The notes: generated from the sequence alone by a model not told the origin. Shown: positions 52,036 through 61,640, counted from the stretch's first letter. The stretch: 64,000 nt of DNA from Curtobacterium sp. MR_MD2014 (GCF_000772085.1 NZ_CP009755.1:496001-560000); one strand, 5' to 3'. Translations and numbers: made by a program.

Positions 52036-55000
52036 ATGCTGCCTGTGCACCAGGGCACCCGTGTGCCCGGTGACGACCCTGCAGGTCGTCGCCCCCTGCC
52101 CTCCCGACGCCCCGGCCGACGTCTCGTCGCCATGCTCGGAGCCGCGCTGCTCGTCGGCGCCGGTGTGTCCGCCACCACCGCGGTCGTCGCGGCCGAGCCG
52201 GCGTCGGCTGCGGTCTCAGCGCTCGACAACGGTCGCCTCGTCTGCAACCAGAACACGCTCTACGCCGTGGACGGCACGGGCAAGGTCATCGCGGTCGACA
52301 TCACCCCCACGACCGAGGCCGGGAAGAACGTCCCCGTCACCGAGCTCGGGGCCGAGGGCAACAACGGCCTGGGCATCTCGCGCGAGGGCGTCTCGATGTT
52401 CGGCGCCGCCAACGGCGGCACCGCGACCATCAAGCAGTACGACCCGAAGACCGGGCAGGTCCTCGCGACCATCCCGACCGACGGGGTGCACACCGTGATC
52501 CGCGGCGCGGTCAACCCGGTCACCGGCATCTACTACTACGGCGACGCGACCCGGATCTGGGCGTACGACCCGACAGCCGGCAAGCTGCTCGGCCAGGTCG
52601 GCACCCTGACCGGCATGACGACGACGAACTCGACCGGCGGCACCGGCGTCAACGGTGACTTCGCGTTCAGCTCGCGCGGGCTCATGTTCGTCGTGGCCGC
52701 GCACAAGGTCTACCGCGTCGACACCACCGAGCTGCCGACGACGGCGATGCCGTCGGGCGGCCGCAACCTGTCGACGACCGAGATCGGGACGCTGCCGAAC
52801 GGCACGAACAGCCCCGGAATCGCCTTCTCGTCCGACGGGTACCTCTACGTCTCCTCGTCCGCGACCGCGACCAACGGTGTCAAGACGACGACGGTGTTCC
52901 AGCTCGACCCGACGTCGGGTGCCGAGCAGCGTCGCTTCGCGATCACCGGCGACTTCGGCGCGACCGACCTCGCCACCTGCAACTACGCCGACACCCTGAC
53001 CGGACAGGCCTCCGTCGACGACCGCTGGAAGGACACCGACCAGTTCGCGCTGTCCATCGCCGGTCAGGGCATCCAGGCCACCACGCCCGGTGCCTCGGGC
53101 ACGACGAGCGGCACCGCGACCGGTGTCCAGCCGAAGACCGCCGGTGCCCTGCTGACCACGCCGGACAAGGACTACACGGTCACGCAGCAGCCCGCCGGCA
53201 CGACCGACCCCGCGGACTACGACACGACGTGGCAGGCCGTCGACCTGTCGACGAAGCGCACCGTCGCGAGCGGTACCGGCGGCACGGCGGCGTTCCGGTT
53301 CCCACAGGCGACCACCGCCGACGGCACCGACGTCGTCGTCACGTTCACCAACACGCTCAAGCTCGCGCACGTCGCGACGAAGCCCGACGCCTACAGCACC
53401 CCGGTCGGGACGAAGCTGGAGGTCGCCGCTGCCGGTGTGCTCGGCAACGACTCCGGGACGGGCCTGACCCTGCAGTCCGCGGGCGCCCCGGCACACGGCA
53501 CCGTGACGACCTCGGCGGACGGGAGCTTCACCTACACCCCGGCGAAGGGCTTCTCCGGCACCGACCAGTTCACGTACACCGCGGCGGACGGTTCCGGCCG
53601 CACGTCGACGAGCACGGTCACGGTCACCGTCTCGCCCAGCGGCGCCGACGACGCCTTCTCGGTGCGCGCCGGCGGGACCGTCACGGCGGACGCAACCACG
53701 GGCCTCCTGGCCAACGACGGCGGCAGCGACCTGACCATCACGCGCCACACCGACCCGACGCACGGCACCCTCGAGCTCGGGGAGGATGGGTCCTACCGGT
53801 ACACCCCGGCCCGCGGCTTCTCGGGCACCGACTCCTTCGCCTACACGGCGACCGACGGCAACGGCACCACCACGACGGCGACCGTCACCGTGACGGTGCT
53901 GCCCGCGGCCGGCGCCGACGCGATCACCGTGACCGCCGGCGGACCGACCACCGTCGGTGCCCCGGGCCTGCTCGGCAACGACCAGGGCACCGGCCTGACC
54001 GTCACCGGGTCGACCCAGCCCGCACACGGCACGGTCACCGTCGGCAAGGACGGCTCGTACACGTACACCCCGGCCGACGGCTACTCCGGTGACGACACCT
54101 TCGACTACACGGTCACCGACGGCAACGGGAAGTCCGACACCGTCACCGTGACCGTCCTCGTGCGCCCCGCGGCGGTCGACGACACGATCACGCTGCCCGC
54201 AGGCGGCACCGCCACGGCGACGACCCGCGCCGACGGCATCCTCGGCAACGACCGCGGCACCGGCCTGACGATCCGCTCGAACACCGAGCCGACGCACGGT
54301 TCGCTGACGCTGGCACCCGACGGCACCTACACCTACGTGCCCGCGACCGGGTTCTCCGGCACCGACACGTTCACCTACCAGGCCACCGACAGCGCCGGCA
54401 CGGTCGTCAGCGGCTCCGTCACCGTGGTGGTCGTGCCCGTCGCGGCCGACGACCGCGCGGCGACGACGGCGAACGATCCCGTAGCGATCGACGTGGCGGC
54501 GAACGACACCGGTACCGACCTCACGCCGAGGATCGCCACGGCTCCGGCCCACGGCACCGCGGTCGTGAACGGGGACGGGGCCGTCGAGTACACCCCGGCC
54601 CGTGACTGGTCCGGCACCGACACCCTCTCCTACACGGTGTCCGACGGCTCCGGCCGGACGTCGCAGCCGGCGACCGTGACGATCGCGGTCTCGCCGACCG
54701 CCCGCCCGGACACCACCTCGACGACGGCCGGCACCCCGGTCACCGTCGCGGCGACGGCCATGACGAGCAACGACTCCGGTACCGGGCTCACCGTCATCGG
54801 CGTGGGCAAGGCCTCGAACGGCACGGTCGTGCTCGACGCGGACGGCAATGCCGTGTTCACCCCTGCCGACGGCTTCTCGGGTACCGGCTCGTTCTGGTAC
54901 GACGTCCGTGACGCCTCGGGCCGCACCGACTCCACCTGGGTCGTCGTCGTGGTCGGACCGCAGGCCACCGCTGACTCCGCGACCGTCCCGGCGTCCACCA

Positions 55001-57594
55001 CGCTGACCGTCCCCGTGGCGGAGGGCGTCCTGGCGAACGACCACGGCACCGGGCTGACCGCGACGATCGACGAGCAGCCGCTGCACGGCACGGTCGACCT
55101 CGCCGCCGACGGCTCCTACACGTACACGCCGACCGCGGACTGGTCGGGCTCGGACCGCTTCACCTACACGGCGAAGGACGCGTCCGACACCGACGAGAAG
55201 AGCACCGGGCTCGTGACCATCACCGTCACGCCCCGCACCGAGGACGACCGGATCCGCACCGCTGCCGACCAGCCCGTCACGGTGACCTCGGGTGACCTGA
55301 CCGGCAACGACCACGGTTCCGGCCTCACCGTCACGTCGGTCGGGCAGCCCAGCGCCGGCACCGTCGTGCTGAACGCCGACGGCACCGTCACGTACACCCC
55401 GGCTCCGGGCACCTCGGGCACGGCGACCTTCCCGTACGGGGTCACCGGCGCGAACGACGAGCAGGCCGCGGGCACCGTCACGGTGACCATCACGCCCGTG
55501 GTCGCCGCGACCGACGCCGACGCCACCGCCGACGGCACCCTCGTGGTGCCCGCGGACGAGGGCGTGCTCGAGGGCGCGACCGGCACCGGCCTGACCGTCA
55601 CCGACAACACGGACCCGGGTCACGGCACCGTCGAGGTCGGGAAGGACGGCTCGTACACGTACACGCCCGAACCGGGGTACTCCGGCAAGGACACCTTCGA
55701 CGTGACGATCACCGACGGCTCCGGGAACACCACGACCGGCACCGTCACGATCACCGTCGCACCGAAGGCCGTCGACGACACCGCGACGACCACGACGGGG
55801 ACCCCGGTCGACGTCGCCGTGATCGAGAACGACAAGGGCACCGCGCTCCGGGTGACCGGCATCGGCACGGCTGCGAACGGCACCGTCCGGATCTCCGACA
55901 CGACCGGCACCGACGGCACGGCCGCCCGCGACACCGGCGTGACCTACACGCCCGCCGACGGGTTCTCGGGCACCGACACGGTCACCTACACGGTGACCGA
56001 TGCCGCCGGCTCGACCGCGACCGCCACGGTGCGCGTCACCGTTGCACCCACCGCGACCGACGACGTGCTGCAGACCACCTCCGGCACCCCGCTCGCGCTC
56101 GGCGGGACCGTGCTGACCGGGAACGACCACGGCACCGGGCTGACGGTCACGGACCACACGGCTCCGCGTCACGGCACGGTGACCACCGCGGCGGACGGCT
56201 CGCTCGTCTACACGCCGACGACGGGCTGGTCCGGCACGGACACGTTCACCTACACGGTGACCGACGCCTCCGGGCAGACCGCGACCGCCACGGTCACGGT
56301 CCTGGTCGGCAACGTCGCGACGGCCGACCACGGCACCACCACCACGAACGGCACGCTGCGGGTGTCCGCGGCCTCGGGCGTCCTGACCGACGACTCCGGC
56401 GCGGGGCTCTGGGCGAAGATCGACCGGCAGCCGGAGCACGGCACGGTCGAGCTCCGCAAGGACGGCTCGTACGTGTACACGCCGGCTGCCGGCTTCTCGG
56501 GCACCGACACCTTCACGTACACCGCGGTGGACGCCGAGGGCTCGACATCGACCGGCCTCGTGACGATCACCGTCACCCCGGTCGCGACCGACGACCGCAC
56601 CAGCACCGCCGCCGGCACCCCGGTGACCGCGGTCGACCCGGGCGTGCTCGGCAACGACCACGGCTCGGCCCTGCGGGTCGTGTCCGCGGGGACGGCTCGG
56701 CACGGCACGGTCCGCATCGCCGGCGCAGGGACGTTCGTCTACACGCCGGACCAGGGCTTCTCGGGTGTGGACTCGGTCACGTACCGCGACCACGACCTGG
56801 AGGGCCAGGCCGCGGACGCCACCGTGTGGATCACCGTCGGGATCGACGCCGTCGACGACAGCGCACGGACCGTCGCGGGCACCCCGGTCGCCCGTGACGC
56901 CCGGCACGGCCTGCTCGGCAACGACCGGGGGACCGGCCTGACCGTCGCACTCGACCGGAAGCCCGCGCACGGCACCGTCTCGGTGCAGCGCGACGGCTCG
57001 TACCTGTACGAGGCCGCGGACGGCTTCACCGGCACGGACCGGTTCACCTACACGGTGACCGACGTCTCCGGGCAGACGACGACGGCCACCGCGGTCATGA
57101 CGGTCGTCGCGGCCGCCACCGCCACGGACGACTCGGGTGTCGGTGCCGTGGGCCACCCGGTCACCATCCGCCCGATCGACAACGACCACGCCAGTGGCGG
57201 AGCGCACTTCGTGGCGACCACGCTGCACCTGGTCGACCCGGCCACCGGCGCACCGACCGACCGGGTCGTCGTGCAGGGCATGGGCACCTGGCAGGTCGAC
57301 CGCGGGCAGGTCGTGTTCACCCCCGAGCACGGCTGGGCAGCGCGCACCTCGATCGACTACACGGTGCTGGACAGTGCCGCGCAGCTGGTCCGCGCGACCA
57401 TCGAGGTGTCCTACCCGACCGGGATCGCGGCGGTCGCGCACATCGCGAAGCTCGCCTTCACCGGCACCACGGGACTCGTCGGACTCGGCCTGGCCGCGGT
57501 CGCGATGGTCCTGGCCGGGGCGTTCCTGGTGGTCCGCCGCCGAGGTGACGGGACCGCCGTCGTGACGGGGACGCGCCGCCGCAGCGGGTCCTGA
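52036..57594 (+). CDS. Giant sortase-anchored surface protein with tandem cadherin/Ig-like repeats
   Basis: An 1852-residue exported protein. A long basic n-region precedes the signal core LVAMLGAALLVGAGVSATTAVVA (about 30-55). Residues about 60-330 look like a beta-propeller (NGRLVCNQNTLYAVDGTGKVIAVD, SPGIAFSSDGYLYVSSSA), then a prealbumin-like region (DYTVTQQPAGTTD). From about residue 445 come 14 clear repeats of about 82-90 residues, with the core GNDxGTGLTV, HGTVxVxxDGSYTYTPxxGFSGTD and F-x-YTVTD, plus one degenerate final repeat. LAFTG (about 1806-1810), a helix (GLGLAAVAMVLAGAFLVV) and a basic tail form a sortase signal. It is probably an adhesin or biofilm protein. ATG 52036; the longest antisense frame here is a shadow. 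Confidence 0.92.
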   Translation: MLPVHQGTRVPGDDPAGRRPLPSRRPGRRLVAMLGAALLVGAGVSATTAVVAAEPASAAVSALDNGRLVCNQNTLYAVDGTGKVIAVDITPTTEAGKNVPVTELGAEGNNGLGISREGVSMFGAANGGTATIKQYDPKTGQVLATIPTDGVHTVIRGAVNPVTGIYYYGDATRIWAYDPTAGKLLGQVGTLTGMTTTNSTGGTGVNGDFAFSSRGLMFVVAAHKVYRVDTTELPTTAMPSGGRNLSTTEIGTLPNGTNSPGIAFSSDGYLYVSSSATATNGVKTTTVFQLDPTSGAEQRRFAITGDFGATDLATCNYADTLTGQASVDDRWKDTDQFALSIAGQGIQATTPGASGTTSGTATGVQPKTAGALLTTPDKDYTVTQQPAGTTDPADYDTTWQAVDLSTKRTVASGTGGTAAFRFPQATTADGTDVVVTFTNTLKLAHVATKPDAYSTPVGTKLEVAAAGVLGNDSGTGLTLQSAGAPAHGTVTTSADGSFTYTPAKGFSGTDQFTYTAADGSGRTSTSTVTVTVSPSGADDAFSVRAGGTVTADATTGLLANDGGSDLTITRHTDPTHGTLELGEDGSYRYTPARGFSGTDSFAYTATDGNGTTTTATVTVTVLPAAGADAITVTAGGPTTVGAPGLLGNDQGTGLTVTGSTQPAHGTVTVGKDGSYTYTPADGYSGDDTFDYTVTDGNGKSDTVTVTVLVRPAAVDDTITLPAGGTATATTRADGILGNDRGTGLTIRSNTEPTHGSLTLAPDGTYTYVPATGFSGTDTFTYQATDSAGTVVSGSVTVVVVPVAADDRAATTANDPVAIDVAANDTGTDLTPRIATAPAHGTAVVNGDGAVEYTPARDWSGTDTLSYTVSDGSGRTSQPATVTIAVSPTARPDTTSTTAGTPVTVAATAMTSNDSGTGLTVIGVGKASNGTVVLDADGNAVFTPADGFSGTGSFWYDVRDASGRTDSTWVVVVVGPQATADSATVPASTTLTVPVAEGVLANDHGTGLTATIDEQPLHGTVDLAADGSYTYTPTADWSGSDRFTYTAKDASDTDEKSTGLVTITVTPRTEDDRIRTAADQPVTVTSGDLTGNDHGSGLTVTSVGQPSAGTVVLNADGTVTYTPAPGTSGTATFPYGVTGANDEQAAGTVTVTITPVVAATDADATADGTLVVPADEGVLEGATGTGLTVTDNTDPGHGTVEVGKDGSYTYTPEPGYSGKDTFDVTITDGSGNTTTGTVTITVAPKAVDDTATTTTGTPVDVAVIENDKGTALRVTGIGTAANGTVRISDTTGTDGTAARDTGVTYTPADGFSGTDTVTYTVTDAAGSTATATVRVTVAPTATDDVLQTTSGTPLALGGTVLTGNDHGTGLTVTDHTAPRHGTVTTAADGSLVYTPTTGWSGTDTFTYTVTDASGQTATATVTVLVGNVATADHGTTTTNGTLRVSAASGVLTDDSGAGLWAKIDRQPEHGTVELRKDGSYVYTPAAGFSGTDTFTYTAVDAEGSTSTGLVTITVTPVATDDRTSTAAGTPVTAVDPGVLGNDHGSALRVVSAGTARHGTVRIAGAGTFVYTPDQGFSGVDSVTYRDHDLEGQAADATVWITVGIDAVDDSARTVAGTPVARDARHGLLGNDRGTGLTVALDRKPAHGTVSVQRDGSYLYEAADGFTGTDRFTYTVTDVSGQTTTATAVMTVVAAATATDDSGVGAVGHPVTIRPIDNDHASGGAHFVATTLHLVDPATGAPTDRVVVQGMGTWQVDRGQVVFTPEHGWAARTSIDYTVLDSAAQLVRATIEVSYPTGIAAVAHIAKLAFTGTTGLVGLGLAAVAMVLAGAFLVVRRRGDGTAVVTGTRRRSGS

Positions 57595-57611
57595 CGACCG
57601 CACCCCACCAC

Positions 57612-57671
57612 CGGACGGGAGGCCCGGATCACGTCAGCCGACAGGCGCACGTGATCCGGGCCTCCCGTCCG
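57612..57671. terminator. 23-bp-stem hairpin of the GGACGGGAGGC family
   Basis: A perfect 23-bp stem (57612-57634 with 57649-57671) around a 14-base loop, between the converging surface-protein and SRAP genes. Confidence 0.8.
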
Positions 57672-57746
57672 TCGTCCGTGGTCACGACCCGACGTCGGGT
57701 CGCCGTGCCCTCGGGGGTCAGCGGACGGGCCCGTGGTGCGCAGCGC

Positions 57747-58478
57747 TCACCCGATGGGTGCGATGAGCTGCGGGCCGTCGTTCCGCACGCTGTTCACCGC
57801 GCGGGAGACCTCGTACTGCTCGAGCCCGGCCGCGACCGCGAGCGACTCGTGGTCGAGCAGCGCGAGCAGGTCGTCGGAGCCGAGGTCGCCGTCGAGCCAG
57901 TCGTCGTAGCCGTCCGGGGTGAGGAACGCCGGCATCCGGTCGTGGACCTCGCCGGGCGCGACGTGTGCGTCGCGGGTGATGATCGCGAGCGACAGCCGCC
58001 ACTTGTCCGGGTCGTCCTCGGGCTTCGTCGGGTCCGGCCAGGCGCTCACGATGCCCGCCATCGCCAGTGCGCCGTCGGGCTCGTGCACGAAGTGGGGCTC
58101 CTTGCCGTCCTCGCGCACGACCCACTCGTAGTACCCGAGCGCGGGGACGATGCACCGGTTCGTCGCGAAGGCCCGCTTGAACATGCCGCTCGTCGCGACC
58201 GTCTCGATGCGGGCGTTGATCGGCTTCGGCCGCTGCTTCCGGAAGTCCTTCGCCCAGCACGGCACGAAGCCCCAGCTGATCTGCGGGAGCTGGCGCTGCC
58301 CGTGGCGCTGCCGGACGGCGTACACGGGGTCGGTCGGCGCGACGTTCCAGCTCGGGGCGAGGCCGGCGTGCACCTCGCCGGTGTCCTCGTCGACGTGCTC
58401 GGTGCGCGCCGCGAGCTCACCCACGAGCTCGGGCAGCAGATCGGCCGTGGTGTCGGAGACGACGAACCTTCCACACAT
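57747..58478 (-). CDS. SRAP-domain protein (abasic-site processing, YedK/HMCES-like)
   Basis: A 243-residue protein of the SOS-response-associated peptidase family, which shields abasic sites by forming a thiazolidine link through its N-terminal cysteine. C2 in MCGRFV is the catalytic residue after Met removal; N (WNVAPTDP), the arginine block INARIETV, E in CIVPALGYYEW, and H in GEVHDRMPAFL complete the site. Length and motifs are normal. It probably protects stalled replication forks. Confidence 0.95.
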   Translation of the reverse strand: MCGRFVVSDTTADLLPELVGELAARTEHVDEDTGEVHAGLAPSWNVAPTDPVYAVRQRHGQRQLPQISWGFVPCWAKDFRKQRPKPINARIETVATSGMFKRAFATNRCIVPALGYYEWVVREDGKEPHFVHEPDGALAMAGIVSAWPDPTKPEDDPDKWRLSLAIITRDAHVAPGEVHDRMPAFLTPDGYDDWLDGDLGSDDLLALLDHESLAVAAGLEQYEVSRAVNSVRNDGPQLIAPIG

Positions 58479-58526
58479 GCGCCCAGTGTGCCCGCCGGGG
58501 CCGACAGTGGTGCGGGCGCGCAGCCG

Positions 58527-59195
58527 TCACTCGCCGGGCAGGCGGACCTTCGACCCGTGCGGGTGCCGGCGCCAGAGCGGACGGTGCCCCGGCATGGGCG
58601 GTGCCGTCTCGAGCGCCGCGAGACGGGCACGTTCGGCGAGTCCGAGCCGCGCCACCATGTCCGGGAGCGTGAAGAGGTACACGAAGGGCCACAGGACCAC
58701 GAAGACCTCGACCTGTCCGGAGACGAGCGCCGTGATCCCGCCGGAGGCCGCCCCCACCAGGAGCGGCCCGAGCCGCGAGAGCCGTCGCACCAGTCCACGC
58801 TGCAACAGCGGCACGTCCATCAGGACGGCCTCGCGGTCCTCGGGCGCGATCGGCCGCGCTCGCCGGCCGATGTAGGGCTGCACCGACCACCGCACGGACA
58901 GCTGCCAGTCGGGTCGCACCTGTCGCCCGTTGATCCGGAGCTCGGGACCGATCTCGCGAGCCGTCGGGAAGCACGAGAACGCCACCGCGAGGACTCCGAG
59001 CGTCGCGAAGGTGATCGCGGCGACCGGGCGGAGGACACCGGGGCCCACCCAGGCCCACGTCCACTCCGTCGCGACGAACACGACGAGGGCGACCGCGGCG
59101 ACGGCTCCCGCCGACCACAGGGCGCGACGGGCCCGCGCCGGGTCGACGACCTCCCAGAGGCGCCCGCGCAACACCTGCCATCCGAGCCGGTACAC
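58527..59195 (-). CDS. Membrane protein of unknown function
   Basis: A 222-residue protein with three to four hydrophobic segments (ALWSAGAVAAVALVVFVA, VAAITFATLGVLAVAF, VFVVLWPFVYLFTLPDM). A central basic stretch VRWSVQPYIGRRARPIAPEDRE lies between helix pairs. I do not recognise the family. GTG 59195 follows TAGAAG (minus strand) by six bases, a weak leaderless arrangement. It is divergent from ychJ. Confidence 0.65.
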   Translation of the reverse strand: MYRLGWQVLRGRLWEVVDPARARRALWSAGAVAAVALVVFVATEWTWAWVGPGVLRPVAAITFATLGVLAVAFSCFPTAREIGPELRINGRQVRPDWQLSVRWSVQPYIGRRARPIAPEDREAVLMDVPLLQRGLVRRLSRLGPLLVGAASGGITALVSGQVEVFVVLWPFVYLFTLPDMVARLGLAERARLAALETAPPMPGHRPLWRRHPHGSKVRLPGE

Positions 59196-59249
59196 GGAAC
59201 CCTTCTACGCCGCGAGGCTGCGAGGACCGGCCGCTGCTAGCGTGCCCGG

Positions 59250-59633
59250 GTGGACGACGAACAGCGCTGCCCCTGCCTGAGCGGCAACCCCTACGGCGAG
59301 TGCTGCGGGCCCCTGCACGCCGGTGCCGCCGCCCCGACCGCCGAGCGGCTCATGCGCTCCCGGTTCACCGCATTCGCGCTCGGGCTGCCGGAGTACCTGT
59401 TGCTCACCTGGCACCCGCGCACGCGGCCGGACGAGCTGACGCTCGACCCGTCGCAGCGCTGGACGCGCCTGGACATCGTGTCGACCCGGTCGGGAGGCCC
59501 GTTCGACTCCGCAGGACAGGTCGCCTTCCGCGCGTGGTGGCGCACCGACGACGACCGCGGGACGCTCGAGGAGACGAGCGAGTTCGTCCGCGAGCAGGGG
59601 CGGTGGTTCTACGTCGACGGTGTGGTCGCCTGA
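59250..59633 (+). CDS. YchJ/UPF0225-family protein with N-terminal SEC-C-like cysteine motif
   Basis: A 127-residue protein beginning MDDEQRCPCLSGNPYGECCGPLH, a C-x-C-x8-C-C zinc-binding motif, followed by AERLMRSRFTAFALGLPEYLLLTWHP and TRLDIVSTRSGGPFDSAGQVAFRAWW, the YchJ core. The function is unknown; a zinc-dependent role is inferred. GTG 59250 follows TAGCGT (59238-59243) by six bases. Beyond the stop, the last codons (WF-x-VDGVVA-stop) occur a second time 34 bases on, in a different frame. Confidence 0.88.
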   Translation: MDDEQRCPCLSGNPYGECCGPLHAGAAAPTAERLMRSRFTAFALGLPEYLLLTWHPRTRPDELTLDPSQRWTRLDIVSTRSGGPFDSAGQVAFRAWWRTDDDRGTLEETSEFVREQGRWFYVDGVVA

Positions 59634-59668
59634 ACCGTGGTTCACCGTCGACGGCGTCGTCGCCTGAG
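59604..59668 (+). repeat. Duplicated 3' end of the ychJ gene
   Basis: GGTTCTACGTCGACGGTGTG (59605 on) recurs as GGTTCACCGTCGACGGCGTC (59639 on), each running on to GTCGCCTGA, 34 bases apart. The second copy lies past the real stop codon and out of its frame, so it looks like a remnant of a tandem duplication or of an exchanged gene end. Confidence 0.8.
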
Positions 59669-59677
59669 CGCTGATCG

Positions 59678-60544
59678 TCAGGCGGTGATGGTCGCCGGCA
59701 GCCCGACCGCGAGCCGCATCGCCCGTCGGACCGCGGCCTCGTCCGGCAGCAGCTCGGTGTCGTCGCCGGACACGAAGAACCGGATCTGCCCGATCGCCTG
59801 CTCCGTCAGCATGTCGAGCCCGTTGAGCACCCGGCCCCCGGCAGCGGCCCAGCGTCCGGCCGCGGCGGTCGGCCAGGGCTCGTAGGCGACGTCGAACAGC
59901 ACCGCGTCCGGCCCGGAGGGCAGCAGCTCGAGCGGATCGGCCGCGCCGCCGGGCAGCGTCGACACGAGGAACCCGTGCCGCGTCCCCGGCAGCGAGTCGA
60001 TCGGCAGCACCTCGAGCGTCACCCCGAGGCGCACCGCCAGGTCCACGAGGGAGCCGGCCTTCGCGGTGTCGCGGAGGAAGAGCCGCACGTCGACCGCGCC
60101 GAGCCGCACCGCAGCCGCGAGGGCGCTCGCCGCAGTGGCCCCACCGCCGACGATCGTCGCCTCGCCCGGCAGGTGCCCGAGTGCCTCCACCGGTCGGACG
60201 ATGCCCTCGACGTCGGTGTTCGCGCCGGCCAGGACGACGCGGTCGCCCTCCTGCCGGAACGCCACGGTGTTGGCCACCCCGAGCTCGTCGACGAGCGGGG
60301 TGGTGCGGTCGAGCATCGGCAGCACGTCCCGCTTGAGCGGCATGGTCAGGCTGAGCCCGCGCCAATCGGGACCCAGCCCCGCGACGAACGCGTCGAGCCC
60401 ACCGGAGGCGACCTCGTGCCTCCCGTACGTGAACGGCAGCCCGAGCACGTCGTAGGCCGCCGCGTGCAGCGTGGGGGAGAGCGAGTGCGCGATGGGGGAG
60501 CCCAGCACGGCCAGCCGGGTCCGGTCGGGGTCGGTGAACTCCAC
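59678..60544 (-). CDS. aroE: Shikimate dehydrogenase (AroE family)
   Basis: A 288-residue enzyme that reduces 3-dehydroshikimate to shikimate with NADPH in aromatic amino-acid synthesis. LAVLGSPIAHSLSPTLHAAAY (S-x-S-P binding), SLTMPLKRDVLP (K catalytic), GANTDVEGIVRPV (N-T-D) and the Rossmann loop IVGGGATAASALAA are visible, with GLDMLTEQAIGQIRFF near the end. The cofactor loop has GGATA rather than GAGGA/S. GTG 60544 follows TAGGCT (60556-60551, minus strand) by six bases. It is divergent from the siderophore-binding gene; a chorismate mutase gene lies 1.8 kb away. Confidence 0.93.
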   Translation of the reverse strand: MEFTDPDRTRLAVLGSPIAHSLSPTLHAAAYDVLGLPFTYGRHEVASGGLDAFVAGLGPDWRGLSLTMPLKRDVLPMLDRTTPLVDELGVANTVAFRQEGDRVVLAGANTDVEGIVRPVEALGHLPGEATIVGGGATAASALAAAVRLGAVDVRLFLRDTAKAGSLVDLAVRLGVTLEVLPIDSLPGTRHGFLVSTLPGGAADPLELLPSGPDAVLFDVAYEPWPTAAAGRWAAAGGRVLNGLDMLTEQAIGQIRFFVSGDDTELLPDEAAVRRAMRLAVGLPATITA

Positions 60545-60583
60545 GTCCGGAGCCTAGCCGCTCAGCCCCCTCGACTGGGGTGC

Positions 60584-60602
60584 TTAGGGTAGCCTTACCT
60601 GT
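60584..60602. promoter_or_regulatory. IdeR/DtxR-type iron box overlapping the -10 of the siderophore-binding gene
   Basis: TTAGGGTAGCCTTACCTGT matches the actinobacterial iron-box pattern TTAGG-TAG-CT-ACCT at about 14-15 of 19 positions. It overlaps TAGCCT (60590-60595), a -10 placed seven bases before GTG 60603. Iron-loaded IdeR/DmdR would block transcription. The mirror side lies within about 30 bases of the aroE start and could also be affected. Confidence 0.85.
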
Positions 60603-61619
60603 GTGATCCGAACCTCCCCCTCAGCGCGCCGCGTCCGCCGCGTGCTCGCGGCCGCCGGCGCCGTCGTCGCCGCGTCCCTCGTCCTCGCCGGGTGCACCTC
60701 CGGCTCCTCGTCGCCCGCCGCGTCCGACGGCGCCTCGGGCTCGGGCGGCGCGTTCCCCGTCTCGATCCAGACCGCACTCGGCACGACCGAGATCCCCTCG
60801 CAGCCGAAGCGCGTCGTCGCCCTCGGCTGGGGTGACGCGGAGACGGCGCTCGAACTCGGCGTGCAGCCCGTCGGCGCCAGCGACTGGCTCGCCTTCGGTG
60901 GCGACGGCGTCGGGCCGTGGCTCAAGGACGCGTACACGAAGAAGCCGACGATCATCCAGACGCTCGAGCCCAGCTACGAGCAGATCCTCAAGCTCAAGCC
61001 GGACCTGATCCTCGACACGAAGAGCTCGGGCGACAAGGACCGCTACGCGAAGCTCTCCGCGATCGCGCCGACCGTCGCGGTGCCGAAGGGCGGCGCGAAC
61101 TACCTCACCACCACCGAGCAGCAGGTCGACCTCGTGTCGCGTGCACTCGGCAAGGAGTCCGAGGGCAAGAAGCTGCTGACCGACCTCGACGACGCGTACG
61201 CGGCGGCGCGGAAGGCGCACCCCGAGTTCGACGGCAAGACCGCCGTCGTCGGTTCGTACACGGCGGACGGCTTCGGCGCGTACGCCTCGAAGGACAGCCG
61301 CTCCACCTTCATGCAGCAGCTCGGCTTCACCATCCCGAAGGCCGTCGACCAGCAGGCCGGCGACGCGTTCTCGGTGAGCCTGTCCGAGGAGAACCTCGAC
61401 CTGCTCGACGCCGACCTGACCGTCGTCCTGCCGATCTACGTCGACGCGTCGAAGGCCGAGTCCGACCCGCTGTTCCAGAAGGTGCCGTCGGTCGAGGCCG
61501 GGCACTCCATCGTCGTCGACGACGCGGACGTGTCGAACGCGTTCTCGCTCGGCACCACCGCCGCCATCGAGTGGGCGCTGGACCGGCTGCCGGACGAGTT
61601 CGCGAAGAAGGTCGGCTGA
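60603..61619 (+). CDS. Iron-siderophore ABC transporter substrate-binding lipoprotein
   Basis: A 338-residue lipoprotein with the lipobox LAGC (C31). A Ser/Gly linker leads into a helical-backbone binding protein (TroA/FecB fold): KRVVALGWGDAETALELGVQPVGAS, EPSYEQILKLKPDLILDTKSS, IAPTVAV and the final SLGTTAAIEWALDRLPDEF. It should bind ferric siderophore outside the membrane. No permease or ATPase gene is adjacent in the window; the protein is an orphan receptor here. GTG 60603; the iron box upstream indicates repression by iron. Confidence 0.92.
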   Translation: MIRTSPSARRVRRVLAAAGAVVAASLVLAGCTSGSSSPAASDGASGSGGAFPVSIQTALGTTEIPSQPKRVVALGWGDAETALELGVQPVGASDWLAFGGDGVGPWLKDAYTKKPTIIQTLEPSYEQILKLKPDLILDTKSSGDKDRYAKLSAIAPTVAVPKGGANYLTTTEQQVDLVSRALGKESEGKKLLTDLDDAYAAARKAHPEFDGKTAVVGSYTADGFGAYASKDSRSTFMQQLGFTIPKAVDQQAGDAFSVSLSEENLDLLDADLTVVLPIYVDASKAESDPLFQKVPSVEAGHSIVVDDADVSNAFSLGTTAAIEWALDRLPDEFAKKVG

Positions 61620-61640
61620 CCGACAGCCACAGGGGGAGTA

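Noticed and set aside
52216..57603. A 1795-residue open frame on the minus strand
   Set aside because: It is exactly antisense to the giant repeat protein, whose signal peptide, repeats and LAFTG anchor are clear. Long antisense frames are normal at this G+C content.
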